Assembly (NCBI RefSeq): GCF_030272615.1
Contig: NC_081408.1
Coordinates: 615,906,476 to 615,970,475, forward strand
DNA from: Cryptomeria japonica
Lineage: Eukaryota; Streptophyta; Pinopsida; Cupressales; Cupressaceae
Length of the DNA: 64,000 bases
Direction of reading: 5' to 3'
Shown piece after piece: positions 23,000 to 35,097 of this stretch. The stretch's first letter is position 1; every line of letters begins with the position of its first letter. Under the pieces are notes generated by a model. The model was not told where the DNA came from, did not search any database, and saw only the letters and a list, made by a program, of their open reading frames with translations. Made by a program: the position numbers and the translations under genes.

Positions 23000-23736
23000 T
23001 GTAGACACCTAAAATTGTCTTATCTAATTAAATAAATATTTTTATTTATTTAATTATTTAACCTTGATTATTCTATTAATTAAATAAATATTTAATTAAT
23101 TCATTCATTCATTTATCCTCTTCTAGCCTTTTTCCTGATTTAAATAAATACTTTTATTTATTTAATTGATCCCATTTCCCATTTCCTCTATTAATTAAAT
23201 AAATCTTTATTTATTTAATTAATTCATTAACCTTATCTACCCATGACACATGGCACTTATCTCTTAATTCCTACACTATCTACCCTCTTATTATTTTTCT
23301 TATTTCTTCTACCTACCCTCTAATCCTAGCCGACCATTTATCATTTACACCTCTTAATCTTATCCCTCCATTTCCTATAGTGTCTTCTATATAAGAGGAT
23401 ACTTCCTTCATTATCAACCCTCAACTACGCATTCAAACTTTCATATGCAATCAAGCCTACTTGCAACCACATTTATGTTCTTTGTTAAGCTCTTGTCCAC
23501 ACATAAAATCTGAGAGCAAATATATCAAGCAAGATCAATGGAGATAGGAAGAATGGAGATTCAAACCCTAGTGGACATGTGATGGTATAATCTTTGTGAT
23601 TTTGTTGATTCGCATTGTCTTAGGTAATCTTCATATGTTATGGTGGGTCTTTGTTGTTGTTAGGCTAGGGTTTTATGGTTGAATCTATTTGTCTTTCAAT
23701 ATTGTTGTTTTCATCTATCCATTTTCACCATATACA
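23000..23736 (+). repeat. 5' LTR of the large gypsy element
   Basis: 737 bp from TGTAGACACCTAAAATTGTC to CCATATACA. The TATA box TATATAAG is at 23388-23395. Runs of TTTATTTATTTAATTA in U3 are arranged as imperfect inverted repeats. The 3' copy begins at 63479 with TGTAGAAACCTAAAATTGTC. The left flank is GCCAC; the right flank is outside the window. Confidence 0.9.
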
Positions 23737-23738
23737 TT

Positions 23739-23757
23739 TTGGCACGCCTGGTGGGAC
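23739..23757 (+). other. Primer-binding site of the large gypsy element
   Basis: TTGGCACGCCTGGTGGGAC begins three bases after the LTR end. It has the TGG start expected from a tRNA CCA terminus. It differs from the site of the 3-12 kb element (TGGTGCCCACTATGGGGC), so the two use different primers. Confidence 0.8.
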
Positions 23758-23890
23758 TCTTGTCCCTTTTTGCATTTAACATCTTTTGTTGCAGATTTTG
23801 TATTTTTTAAGTTGCAGATTTGGCATTTTCTGACAACATTTTGACTTTTCGCTTTTGCATCTTCTGGAACCGTGTTTTTGTTTTGATGTC

Positions 23891-24110
23891 ATGTCTATGG
23901 GCCCTTGAATAGCGTCTGTGTTTCAGACAATTTTACATTTTTTTTAAAGATTGCAAAGTAGCGTCTATGTTGCCGAATTGCGTTTGCAATCATTTTAACC
24001 ACGTCTATGTCTCAAAATCATGCATGTGTCCGACGACAGCGTCTGTGGGGTTTATAGTCACGTCTGTGTGGCAGAATCACGTATCTGTGGAATATAATCA
24101 CGTCTGTGTT
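23891..24110 (+). repeat. Phased RCGTCTRTGT motif array, leader block 1
   Basis: Ten copies of a GCGTCTGTGT/ACGTCTATGT motif. The GTCT core, or its equivalent, starts at 23893, 23914, 23963, 23982, 24003, 24022, 24041, 24062, 24081 and 24102. Apart from one 49-bp gap the intervals are 19 or 21 bp. The ~10-bp spacers do not resemble each other, so this is not a simple tandem repeat. Confidence 0.88.
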
Positions 24111-25300
24111 TGGTTTTGCAATTTTTTTAATTTTTGTTTCGTCATTCAAGGTTTCATTTCGTCATTTTTTATTTCAAATCTGGTTTATTCGATCTAATAT
24201 CTTGTGATCTAGCTAAAAAATTGGTGCAGCTTGTCTTTGAAGCGAATCGCATTGTTGAAGGCCCTTATTTCATAGTCTTTTGGATCTAAAATTTACCTAA
24301 CTTGTGTGCTTGCAGGAGGGATATTATTTCAAAACTACTAATAATCTTGGTGCAGGAACTTTGGCAAAAATTTGATTTTAAAATTGTTTGCTTTGTCTTC
24401 TTATTCTAGCAAACACTTCAATTGGTGCACTAAAATTGAACCAGTGTCTTTTGTTTCTTGAGCAATAGGCTCTTTGTGTTTAATCTTTAGAGGATCTGCC
24501 TCCCAATGTGGTCACTAGGACTACTAGTGAGGAGGGAACGACCCAAGTGGTAGCGAGGCAAACCCCCCTCTTCCGAGCCACTCTAAATAATTGTATCCAT
24601 GGTGAAAGCCATGGGTAACGTGTGTTTATTAGTTCATACTGACACTATGTGTCCCCATAAACTCGTTTGATCAAATTTATTTGATCAATAGTAGGGCATA
24701 ACCCCTACCAGTCGGGGGCCTTCTATATTTACAGAGCTGAAATTGCCACATGTATGGCCACAGGAGCGGATGCCCTTACTAGCACCTTTTTGTTTTAGAA
24801 AGCCAAAATTCTTTTAGTTTTTGGGGCAGGAGGTCGGACCTCTGGAGTGGCCCACACATATAGAGTTCTTAATAGAGATACAAAGTTTGCCACAGGGAGT
24901 GTTCGTGGGGACTGGTGCTTGGCTGCCCCGAAGAAGTGAGTACCAAGGGTGGGGCAACTGGGGTCAAGCATATAAGTATCCACTTTGAATAGCATATCCT
25001 TGGGGGAAACCCCATGTGGGATCAACAACTATTGTCCTGGCCAACCATAAGAATTGTGCTTATCTTCTTTTAAACATTCAAGATCAAACATCAAAACATT
25101 ATGTCTTTTGTGTCTCCAAGTGTATGCAAAACATTTTACATCAAACAACACACTTTCTTTTCAGTCATTTTGAGTCTAAACACTTGCAAACATTGAGTCC
25201 TCATCAACATTGTGTCCACTTGTCACGAAAAATGGTCAAAAATTCAGATTTGGTCACAACAAACAACTTCACAAATTAAGAAAATTGCACTCAAATTTTG
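24111..25300 (+). other. Gypsy leader between motif blocks
   Basis: Noncoding. It contains CCATGGTGAAAGCCATGG (24597-24614), a short inverted repeat, and a less AT-rich part at 24480-25020. No convincing ORF. It separates the two motif blocks by ~1.2 kb. Confidence 0.5.
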
Positions 25301-25302
25301 GA

Positions 25303-25486
25303 AACGTGTATGTGTCTGACAAAAACACGCCTGTATCCTATAACTGTGTTTGTGCAAGACAAAAACACGTATGTGTTATCATAAGCAAACTGCATTCACA
25401 AAAATTCTCAGAAACGCATCTGTGCAGTATCTAGTCAAGTCTGTGTTCGATAACCGCGTCTATGAAGTATACAGGCACATTTGTGT
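25303..25486 (+). repeat. Phased motif array, leader block 2
   Basis: Nine degenerate copies of the same motif (ACGTGTATGTG, ACGCCTGTAT, ACGTATGTGT, ACGCATCTGTG, AAGTCTGTGT, GCGTCTATG, CACATTTGTGT and others). Core positions are 25306, 25329, 25346, 25369, 25392, 25416, 25439, 25458 and 25478. Intervals are 17-24 bp with a mean near 21.5. More diverged than block 1. Confidence 0.75.
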
Positions 25487-25976
25487 CCAGTATTGAAAAA
25501 AATCTACAGTCCGGCAAACAAGAGCAATCAGTTTCAGAATTCTTGAGCTTCCTAGGTATTTCTCTGGGTTTTTCATCTAGCATTCAGCCTATTTCTGGGT
25601 CTCACAAAGTTCATCATTGCTTTACACCTTGCATTACATTCACGTTTGTCTAAACTTGAGTCAAAAGGTCACTTGTTTGTCCTCATCTTGCTTTGTCAAC
25701 ATAATGGATACAACAACATTTTGCTAAGTGATCCCTCATCAAGGTCTATCACCTTTGGGTCTCATTTGGTCTTACTTGGAGTCAAGGTCAACTTACCTCA
25801 TCAAGAGATCTATCATCTCTTTGGAAGCCACACCTACTCTACTACATACATACTTGGTCTTACACTTTGGACATTGCAAGTACACCTCGAATTCATTTAC
25901 ATTCCATCCAACTGTTGGTCTTCCATACTCTTTCCATTTTCATCTAGTCTCACACATCTTGGTCAAGACCTAGTTC

Positions 25977-26827
25977 ATGGTTGAAACCCGTTCCCAAAAA
26001 TCTAGGAGAGAAGCTAAAGAGGCTCAAGAGTCCGCAAACATGAGTGGCTATGAGTATGACAATGATATCTTTTTCAATTCTGATCATACCACATTACTTG
26101 ACATTGACATCTATAGAAACATTGAGAATGTTGAGAACATGGATGACACAAAAAACAATGATGCACAAAATGACAATGTTGACAATATTTCAGTACATTC
26201 AGCAGAAGTGGAAGACTCTATCATGGATCCCCATTTTAATAGATTGGTTGAAGAGATCATGAGAAGAGATAGACAATATTTCCTACAAGTGATGGCACAA
26301 AGTGGAGCTAAGATACCTCATGATTTTGACATGTCCCAAATAGTGGAAAATTGATTTACTCAAGAAAGTCAACTCAATATGGATCAAAGGAGACCTAATA
26401 GTGGAGGTACTAGAGGACCACGTTTTGTGCCTGAGTCACCATCATCCTTGTTTCAAAAACCTGAGGTCTCAAATACACATGGTCAAGCTTATGATACTCA
26501 CAAAATACCATCTCAAGAACAACTCCATCTACGCAGACCTTTATGGAAATCTTATGCGGATAAATACACTTAATCGCATACCAATGCTAAGGACCAACCT
26601 CAAAAGAAATTGGATATTCAGAGGCATACTCAAAATTTAGACACAAGAAAAGCCCATGCCAAATTTGGGGGCAACACACATGAAAAAACTCATGATATGC
26701 CTTATGACCCTATATCAAGTGGTCCCTACACGCAGTATCATTATAGACCTCCTCCATATAAGCATGTTTACGATCAATACCATCCATATATGCAGTATCC
26801 TCCTCCTCCACCCGGTAGCTCAAGCAT
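25977..26827 (+). pseudogene. Gypsy gag, N-terminal part, split by copia-1
   Basis: The frame opens with MVETRSQKSRREAKEAQ, a start typical of plant gypsy gag-pol proteins, chosen because it is the first ATG after the leader and begins the conserved phrase. It runs in one frame to the copia-1 insertion at 26828, broken by a TGA at ~26352 and a TAA at ~26571. The product is acidic then Pro/Tyr/His-rich, with a PPPYKHVYDQYHPYMQYPPP region before the break. The same frame resumes at 33495 after the duplicated GGGAT. Gag would form the particle that packages element RNA in the cytoplasm. Confidence 0.8.
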
Positions 26828-26832
26828 GGGAT

Positions 26833-27678
26833 TGTTGGAATTATACACTCACATGAGAATGGTTGATGTTGTCATTGTTGGCAACCAACCGGTAATAGGA
26901 TTCTACAGTTTCACTGGCAATAGACATCATTCATTGGCATCGGCAGGCACAACAAAGTTTATTCATCGGCATCTAGTTTACACCGGCAACAAAGCATACC
27001 GCCACTCAAGCTGACATGAGACAAGTTTTGTTTATTGTATTGTTTAATGTAATTATTTGTAAAGCCGACATGATGTATTGTAAAGACTCATATATGTATG
27101 AGATCTAATAGGTCATTTTTGATATAGCATAGAGAGGCAATTATATATGGTATTATGCAGAAGATAGCGAAAAGATTTTCTAATAAGGTAGATAGGTTAT
27201 GTGAGTGAATATCATTTACCGATAGGTTTTTGGTTAAGGTTTCTGATAGAGCTTAAAGTGGTACTGAATCAAGCATTGCGGATGCTATTTTGAGTAGTAC
27301 ATTGTCTTGGATTTAATTATCCATTTTGTAGTCAGTGAGACTCTTTCATTTAGCAGTGAGCTCTAGGCTGTTGGCCTTCCTACATGTGCAGGCCCCTATT
27401 GTAAGTAATATTTATTCATATTGTCGAGAGAGTAAATATTATGGGTCACAAATCCCACTGAGGTTTTTCCCTTACCGGGTTTCCTCGCAAAAATATCTTG
27501 TATTATGGTGTGCATTTATATTGTCTCTGTTATTTCTATTTGCTGCTTTATTACTTGTTTACTGATACATTAATTTTGGGTTGCAAAGTTATAAATATGT
27601 TCAAATATTCTATTAACCGGTTAGACACTGATTCACCCACCCCTTTCAGTGTCTTTGGGACTGTCATTGCATCTAACA
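26833..27678 (+). repeat. copia-1 5' LTR
   Basis: 846 bp, TGTTGGAATT...CATCTAACA, colinear with 32662-33489 and containing a ~20-bp insertion relative to it near 26930. Confidence 0.9.
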
Positions 27679-27680
27679 AT

Positions 27681-27692
27681 TGGTATCAGAGC
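27681..27692 (+). other. copia-1 primer-binding site
   Basis: TGGTATCAGAGC, complementary to the 3' end of plant initiator tRNA-Met, two bases after the LTR. Confidence 0.9.
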
Positions 27693-27740
27693 TTGGTCCT
27701 CTATTTGCAAAAGCCTAACAGCTTGAGGAAGATTTTAAAA

Positions 27741-28853
27741 ATGGTGCCAATGGAGAGTTTGAGAAAATAGTTGGAGGGAGCTCTTGAAGATTTTGATGCA
27801 GAAAAATTAAAGAATATCAAACTTGAAGATGATCTGGGGACTACCCAGGAATTCATTAAAGGACTTCAGGAGAACTTGGTTATAGCACAAAACAAGAGGA
27901 AGGAACTTCATGAGCAAATGTAGAAATATGATGATGAAAAACGGAAACTCTTAGAGATATTGCAAAGAAGTTGAGGCAAGAGAACAGTAACATGAGGAAT
28001 GAAATGAAAGATTTAACCATGAGGCTATGTAAGGCTACTGAAGACAGGAAGAAGACTTGACTAGGAGACTTAATGATGGAGAAAATGAAAATCTGAGACT
28101 TTGTCATGAGAATGATATACTAAAAATAGATCTGATTCACATGCAACATGACAAAGAGGAGCTTAGGAGACAAATTGGCATTCTGGAAAATGAGTTGATC
28201 ACTGCAAATGAACACAAAGACAAATTAAAGAAAAGTTTAGAAAGGCTTGATGACATGCTAAAAAGATAGAAAGCTAATGGAGATACAATTGGACTTGGAT
28301 TTGAACATGGAGAAAGTTTTGGAACTAAAAATAATCAAGATCACAGCAAACCGGTAAGACAACCTAATGCTTATAAATTTAATGGGAAATGTTTTAATTG
28401 CAACAAATTTGGTCATAGAGAAAATTAGTGCAGATTTAGAAATAATCAGAATACAAATTTACCCACCAGTCAATGTTCCAAATGCAATAAAATTGGTCAT
28501 AACTCAGAAAATTGCAGAATGAATGTGAAATACTATGTTTGTGGTAGATTTGGACATTTATCTAATCAATGCAGAACACAAACCGATCAAGGATATGGAA
28601 AGGCTATTCAGAGGAATAATGTAACTTGTTATGCATGTAACAAGATTGGGCATATTGAAAAATTTTGTAGAAGCAAGACTATATCGGCGAACAATAAAGG
28701 ATCTAATGAGAAAGGAAAGGAAAAAGTAAATGAATTAAAGCAAGAATTTTCAAAACAATAGATTAAGAAGAGAGATCACAAAGTTGATGAATATGTCTCT
28801 ACACCAGTAGAATAGAGTAACCCTCCACCGGTAGGAGATTCTTCATCTAACTA
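27741..28853 (+). pseudogene. copia-1 ORF1: coiled coil plus four zinc knuckles
   Basis: It starts at the first ATG after the primer-binding site. The first ~180 residues are Lys/Glu/Leu-rich with heptad-like spacing and probably form a coiled coil. Then follow four CCHC knuckles: CFNCNKFGHREN-stop-C, CSKCNKIGHNSENC, a third whose first Cys is Tyr (YYVCGRFGHLSNQC), and CYACNKIGHIEKFC. The usual copia gag domain before the coiled coil (UBN2 type) is missing. Frames are broken by several stops, mostly TAG, and at least one frameshift around 27970-28060. By analogy with other gag proteins it would bind element RNA. Lys-rich sequence after the last knuckle runs into stops at ~28759 and beyond. 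Confidence 0.75.
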
Positions 28854-29161
28854 AGGAATAATCCTTAGAGGGTATGGCAGAAAATTGAAAATCATGCATT
28901 CTACCCTCGGTTGATGGTAAGAAGTTATATTTCTTCTTTACCAAGAGATATGTTAAGATTTCACTTAACCGGCAAGCATTTAATGCGGTTGTTGAAGAAC
29001 TTTTTGGTTATAAAACACCGAAAAAACCTCATTTCAATCCACCAAGCATCCAAGCATTCGAAGAGCGCAAAGAGAGAGAGAAAAAGAATTCTAAGGCGAA
29101 GCAACAAAGTGTTTTCAAGCATTCAAGGATTTCTCAAGTCAAAAGGTATTTATCTTTTGAA

Positions 29162-32100
29162 ATGGCATCTTCATCTTCTGCACTTGAATTTATTGCAAAC
29201 CCTACTGTGGTAGAAAATATTAAGTGCCCTAGACCCGTGTTTAAAATCATCCCTGAGATTGCTAAGCAAGCTGATTCCATCGGAGCCTTTTCTAAGATTC
29301 CGAAGGGAGTTGCTTTTGTCGAAGACCTGAGGATTTATATTCATTGCAACATAGAGAATTTAGGGTCAAATGACTTGAAGAACATATACAGAGATGTTAT
29401 AACTAATGAACAAGGTTTAGTCAAGTCGGAGCATAAGATTGTTAAGGATTTAGGATTTGTTGAAATTCTGAACATTCCTGAATTTTCAGATAAGATAGTT
29501 CATCTTGTATTGAGCAGAGTTCAAGGGGGTTTATGTGGCTAGACTCCATTTTTAAAATTACTAAGGAAGCAATCAAGGCAGTTATTGGTTTACCCTCAAC
29601 CGGTACTAGCCCTGACAAAAAGAAGAAGATACCAAACAAGGGTGTTATGGACCTAACCGGAGCTACATTTGACAACAGATCTCTTAGGGTTAACGATATC
29701 AATGATGCAAATGTGAAATATGTGAGCATGGTATTTGGATACAGGGTTACAAATGCAAATAGGTTAAATTTTGTTTCTAGTTTGTGTATTCATAGTGCAT
29801 ATGAGATGGTTAAGAAAAATCCTAAAATTGATATCTATGAGTGGCTTAAGGATGAATTGCTAGATAATTTGAAAAAGATTAAGGGTGAAAATAAGGGGAC
29901 ATTCCGTTTTGGGAATCTACTTGTGTGTTTAATACTTTACTTCACAAAGGAGATACCCGACATTGGTCACAAGGAATTTGCATATGACATCTCGGTAGAT
30001 AGACAGATCATGGAAGCTATTACCGGCATTGGTGCTAACAGTGATGACACGGTAAAAGCCTATTTCAAAAATTTCCAAACCAAAATGAAGGCTAGAGAAA
30101 GGATACCGCAAAGCATTGTGGATAAGTATGATAAGAAAATTTGTTTTGTAATCAAAAGAGATGAAACATGGATGGAATTTGTTACTCCTAGAACTATTTG
30201 GATAACAAAGATGGGATATGAATTTGATCTGAATATTCTTGAGGCTTATGCTAAGACACTTCTTGATGCACCTAGGGAACCTTCAGAAGAAATTTTTGGC
30301 AGTGCTGAGACTATTAAGAGTGTTGTTTTGATGCAAAAGTAGAGAAAAAGAAGAGGAAAAATCATCAAAGATGCATCCAAAATGGCTAAAGAAGTGAAGG
30401 AAAATGTGATGAACTTGAGTGGTATTTCTGCTAGTGAACTGGAAGGACTAGAACTGGTAGCTCATGTTTCACCAGTTGTCACTTCTTTTAATACAGACAG
30501 TGGTAAGGTAGCAGAGTTCAAAAGATTTGAAAGGAAGAAGAGGAAACCCTCACCGGTACCTTCTCCTTCTTCTAAAAGGACAAGAGCATTAAGGAAGAAG
30601 CAGCAGGCTATAAGGGAGCCTAAGAAGAATTTAACTCCAAAGAAGAAACAACCTAAGGCACCAGATACCCTTACACCAGAGGAACTGGTAAATGAAATTA
30701 CTCAAGATGGTAATCTTTGCAATGTGAATATACTTTATCATTAATTCAAGGATTCTGATAAGGACACAATAGAGGAGAGCATCATTTTGCATCTTGACAT
30801 CTACAAGAAAGTTTTGATTGAGGTTGTAGATGATCTTCCTAATGAATTATACATAAGATTAGAAGCTAAAATAATGTCGGTTATGGAACTAGATAAAAGT
30901 TAAAGGTAGAAGCATTGTTGGTTGTTCACCCCGTTAATTCCAAAGAAGATATTGATGAACTGATTATTGAAGCCAACCAGTCAGTTTTTATGAGTGGTCA
31001 CTGGCAGGTCAACCTAATGGCAAGAAGAGTGAAAGAGATAGCAGATGAAACTGCTGACAAATGGGACATATTTTTTGTAGAAAAAGAAAAGAAAGAGGAA
31101 AGGAAGAGATAAAAAATGGATAAATCTTTTGCGAAGGTATATCAAAAGGACAAAGGTAAAAGAAAAATTGGTAGTGTGTCTATTATAAAGGTCATAGATA
31201 ACCTTTCTCCACCGGCACAAGACACCCCACCAATAACTTCAAAGATATCGGTACATACAGACAATCAACCGGATAAGGAGGCTGATGAAATAACACATGA
31301 TGATACTAATCCGGATTCTGAAACTCTCTTTACTATGAATGTAGACACACAGGATGTTAATATTGTTATGGATAAAGAGACTGCAAAGGTTAAGACAGCT
31401 GATGCTATGAATATTGAGATCTTTGAGTCATCGGTTAACATTGCTGACTCTCAGAACATTGAAATACCGGCAGATGCAGAGGTACATACACAGACTGAGA
31501 AACTAGAAAAAACAGAGGTAATAACACAGAGTGAGAAACCGATAGCAACTGTAAATAAAGAGGAAGCAAGTGATGGTAACAAGGAAGAAATTGTTAAGGT
31601 AATTGGTCAAGTATATGTGGAAAAGAAAGTTATTGCAGAACCAAGCACATCCACTACAGATTTCAGACCTACAAATGTAACAGATGTTCTTTTGGATTCA
31701 ATTAAGAGGATCGCAGAGTGCAATGCCTTAGCATACAAGGCCATTGATGATACATTGCCTATTTTGAAAATGATTACATCGGCATGTAAGTTAGATCATA
31801 TTGATGGTTCATAGAGTAAATTGGATGCATTGTCCAAATTTATTGCTTCAAATGCTCTAACTGTAGATAAGATCAATGAAGAAACCATTAAGGATAGGGT
31901 AAATAAAGAAAGGTGAATTCTTTGAGAAAACTATCAAGGACTATACTAAGCATATTGATTCCTTATTACTGATACTTAATTCAACAATTTTGGAATACAA
32001 AGAATTATATAAGGAAGCCTGCAAGCCTCATCACCTGATTGAAGACATTGATGAGAATATTAAGGAAACACAAAAGGAGATAGATAACATAGCAAACAAT

Positions 32101-32444
32101 ATGATAGGTTCCTCGGAAATTACCTCAGTTCTTGATCAGAAAAGGGCAATTTTTGAAGAAAAGATAGAGAAATTGGAGTAGGAAAAAGCAAGGATAAGGT
32201 TGAAGGCCCGGGAGCTAAAAAACAAAATTGTTCCGAAATTGGACAGTCTTATAACTCAACAGGTTGAGCTATCTAAAGCATTAATTCATGGAGAAAAATC
32301 ACCGGAGCAACAAATGCATTATCTGACCAACATGATCCAATAGACAAAAGCCATTACCTCTGATAGTAATAAATTCATGCAGAGCCTGAATCTAATATTG
32401 GTAGATATCTTTCAAATTGTAAACAACCGATTATAGGCTATGAG
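29162..32444 (+). pseudogene. copia-1 ORF2: large accessory ORF, unknown function
   Basis: About 1,090 codons that replace pol. The start MASSSSALEF at 29162 is the first ATG of the conserved-looking frame. Residues 1 to ~390 look globular and include IKAVIGLPSTG and FGNLLVCLILYFTKEIPDIG. Next comes a basic linker (RKKRKPSPVPSPSSKRTRA and KKQ-rich stretches) that could be a nuclear signal, then an acidic/Thr-rich region (31200-31650), then Lys/Glu/Ile-rich probable coiled coils to the end. It contains about three frameshifts (near 29530, 30900, 31905) and roughly eight stops, mostly TAG. I do not recognise a catalytic motif. The 'GLP..G' plus hydrophobic 'LL..L' layout recalls plant-mobile-domain or 'putative plant transposon protein' families; this is inference only. 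Confidence 0.6.
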
Positions 32445-32649
32445 GTAGAATTTTTGTATTATTTGATTCTTTTTTACATACTTTGTCATTGATGTCAAAG
32501 GGGGAGTAGTATGGATAAAAATGTATGGAAGAAAATGCACAGAAGAAATCACTTGCTCAGGGGGAGCACACTTTTTTGGGACCAGTTTTTGGACTTCATT
32601 TTTGGACAACAGATTTTGGATTTTTCTCATTAGTATTGCTATCAATGCC

Positions 32650-32661
32650 AAAGGGGGAGAT
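32650..32661 (+). other. copia-1 polypurine tract
   Basis: AAAGGGGGAGAT directly before the 3' LTR start TGTTGGCATT; the same tract, in reverse, flanks the copia-2 LTR at 37463. Confidence 0.85.
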
Positions 32662-33489
32662 TGTTGGCATTCTACACTCACATGAGAATGGTTGATGTTG
32701 TCATTGTTGGCAACCAACCGGTAACAGGATTCTATAGGTTCACCGGCACCGGTAGGCACAACAAAGTTTATTCATCAGCATCTAGTTTACACTGGCAACG
32801 AACCATACTGGCACTCAGGCCGACATGAGACAAGTTTTGTTTATTGTATTGTAATGTAATTATATGTAAAGCTGAAATAATGTATTGTAAAGACTCATAT
32901 ATGTATGAGATCTAATAGGTCATTTTTGATATAGCATAGAGAGGCAATTATATATGGTATTATGTAGAAGATAGCAAAAAGATTTTGTAATAAGGTAGAT
33001 AGGTTATGTGAGTGAATATCATTCACCGATAGGTTTTCGGTTAAGGTTTTTGACAGAGCTTAAACCGGTACTGAATCAAGAATTGCAGATGCTATTTTGA
33101 ACAGTACATTGTCTTGGATTTAATTATCCATTTTGTAGTCAATGAGACTCTTTCATTGAGCAGTGAGCTCTAGGTTGTTGGCCTTCCTGCATGTGCAGGC
33201 CCCTATTGTAAGTAATATTTATTCATATTGGCCAATGAGTAAATATTGTGGGTCACAAATCCCACCAAGGTTTTTCCCTTACCGGGTTTCCTTGCCAAAA
33301 TATCTTGTGTTATGGTGTGCATTTATGTTGTCTCTGTTATTTCTGTTTGTTGCATTATTACTTGTTTACCGGTACATTAATTTTGGGTTGCAAAGTTATA
33401 AATAAGTTCAAATATTCCATTAACCGGTTATACACTGATTCACACCCCCCCCCCCTCTCAGTGTCTTTGGACTGTCATTACATCTAACA
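32662..33489 (+). repeat. copia-1 3' LTR
   Basis: 828 bp, TGTTGGCATT...CATCTAACA, followed by GGGAT, the right copy of the target duplication. Confidence 0.9.
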
Positions 33490-33494
33490 GGGAT

Positions 33495-35097
33495 ATGGTC
33501 TAAGAAGTCGGTCTCCACCCAAAAACAATTTGGAACAACAGATAAATGACTTACAAAAGAAGATGGAGGACATCAATACACCAAAACCAGCTTACACAAT
33601 GAGAGATATATGTCCCTATCCATTTGATAAAAGCATTCCAATGCCTCCATTTCCTACACAATTCATAACACCAAAGTTTGATAAATATAGAGGAAAAGGA
33701 GACCCTAAGGAACATATAAGACAGCTTTTCATAGCTTGCATTGAGGTAGCAGCAGAAGAAACGTACTTGATGAGATTGTTTCCACAAAGCTTGGGTGAAC
33801 AAGCTATGGAATGGTTCTCCCAACTTCCACCTAGAATTAAGTCATGGGATGATCTAGCACAAGCTTTCATACAATATTTCTCATATAACATAGAGACAGA
33901 TATATCAGTTGCCACTTTGTGCAATACCAAACAGAAAGATGGGGAGTCATTTTCATCATTCTTACAAAGATGGGGGAATTTAGCCAGCAGGTGCTCTTGC
34001 AAAATTCCACAAAAACAAATGGTAGAGATGTTTACACAAAATGTCAATAGATAATTTGGTTATGACTTGAGGAAAGCTTGTTTGTCCACTTTCAAGGAAG
34101 TCATTAAGAAAGGCTTAGCAACATAGAAGGTCTTAATTGAGGAAGGAATCATCAAGATATTCAAAAAAAATAAAGAGGATTTTAAAGGAAAGGACAAGCC
34201 ACGATTTTGGAACAAGAACAAGAACACAGTAAATGATGGCATTGTTGATGCTAACACAGTGAGACCAAAAATAATTCTTTCAAGATCAAGTTCTTCTATA
34301 AGCAACCAAGTAAATACTCAAGCAACTTCAAAACCATGAAGGAAATACACCCCATTGGGAGAACCACTTGAGTTAGCTTTTAGGAAGCTAGTGGAAAACA
34401 ATATAATAACAATTCTAGGCAATCCTCCATATGAACCAAAAGTCAAACCAAATTGGTGGAATGATGATGAGTATTGCGAATATCACAAGAGAAAGGGACA
34501 TAAAGTAGGAAATTGCCATCGCTTGAAGAATATTATACAGGATCTTATTGATAGAATTAACATTGAGATCGAGGGACATACATCCAATCAAGAACATGAG
34601 ATGTTTAAGGAACCATTCCCTAAACATGACAAGGGAAAAACCAAAGACACATATGAGCAAGCTAACTATACCAAAGTTTCATATGATTATGATTCAATCG
34701 TTAATCACATTTCAATGGACAACTATGTTTCTACTATTATCATAAAGGACAAAACGCCTGAAAATTCTACCCAAAGACCCAAAGTTATCCTAAAAGGCAT
34801 TGGAACTTCTTCTGAATCTACCTCTGAATGTAATGTCACAACTCGTCAAGGAAAAATCACCTTGCAAGAACTGTTGTGTATCTCTCCTTCACATAAATCC
34901 ATACTTGACAAAGTCCTAAGAGAAACCTCTATCCCCACTGATCTAAACGTGTACCAATTTCAAGCCATAGTAGGATACCTTTCCGTTCCACATTGCTTTA
35001 CATTCACCAAAGTTGATGAATCCTCCATAAGCAACCACATAATGCACCTTTACACATTGAATCTTTCCTACAAAAACACTAAATTAAACGAGACCTG
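33495..35097 (+). pseudogene. Gypsy gag, capsid and nucleocapsid part
   Basis: Continues the gag frame interrupted by copia-1. A coiled-coil-like LEQQINDLQKKMEDI leads into a retrotransposon gag domain: the region around FDKYRGKGDPKEHIRQL, then QAMEWFSQLPPRIKSWDDLA and LGNLASR-like WGNLASRCS. The nucleocapsid motif CEYHKRKGHKVGNCHRLK sits near 34475. Downstream, Ser/Thr-rich sequence leads to the protease. Stops in frame are at ~34052 (TAA), ~34124 (TAG) and ~34337 (TGA), all explainable by C-to-T changes. A frameshift near 35090 separates it from the protease. Confidence 0.82.

Larger units (their letters stand above)
26833..33489 (+). mobile_element. copia-1: non-autonomous copia-type element
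   Basis: 6,657 bp, bounded by LTRs starting TGTTGG and ending ATCTAACA, with GGGAT duplicated on both sides (26828-26832, 33490-33494). The primer-binding site TGGTATCAGAGC and the polypurine tract AAAGGGGGAGAT are typical of plant copia elements. The interior has only two coding regions: a coiled-coil plus zinc-knuckle gag-like ORF1, and a ~1,090-codon ORF2 of unknown function. There is no protease, integrase, RT or RNase H, so it depends on another copia. It inserted into gag of the gypsy element. The LTRs differ at several percent of positions by eye. Confidence 0.9.

Noticed and set aside
26833-33489. Frequent CCGG/ACCGGT words in copia-1 and copia-2
   Set aside because: Noted as a compositional habit of these LTRs; no regular spacing or context that suggests a function.
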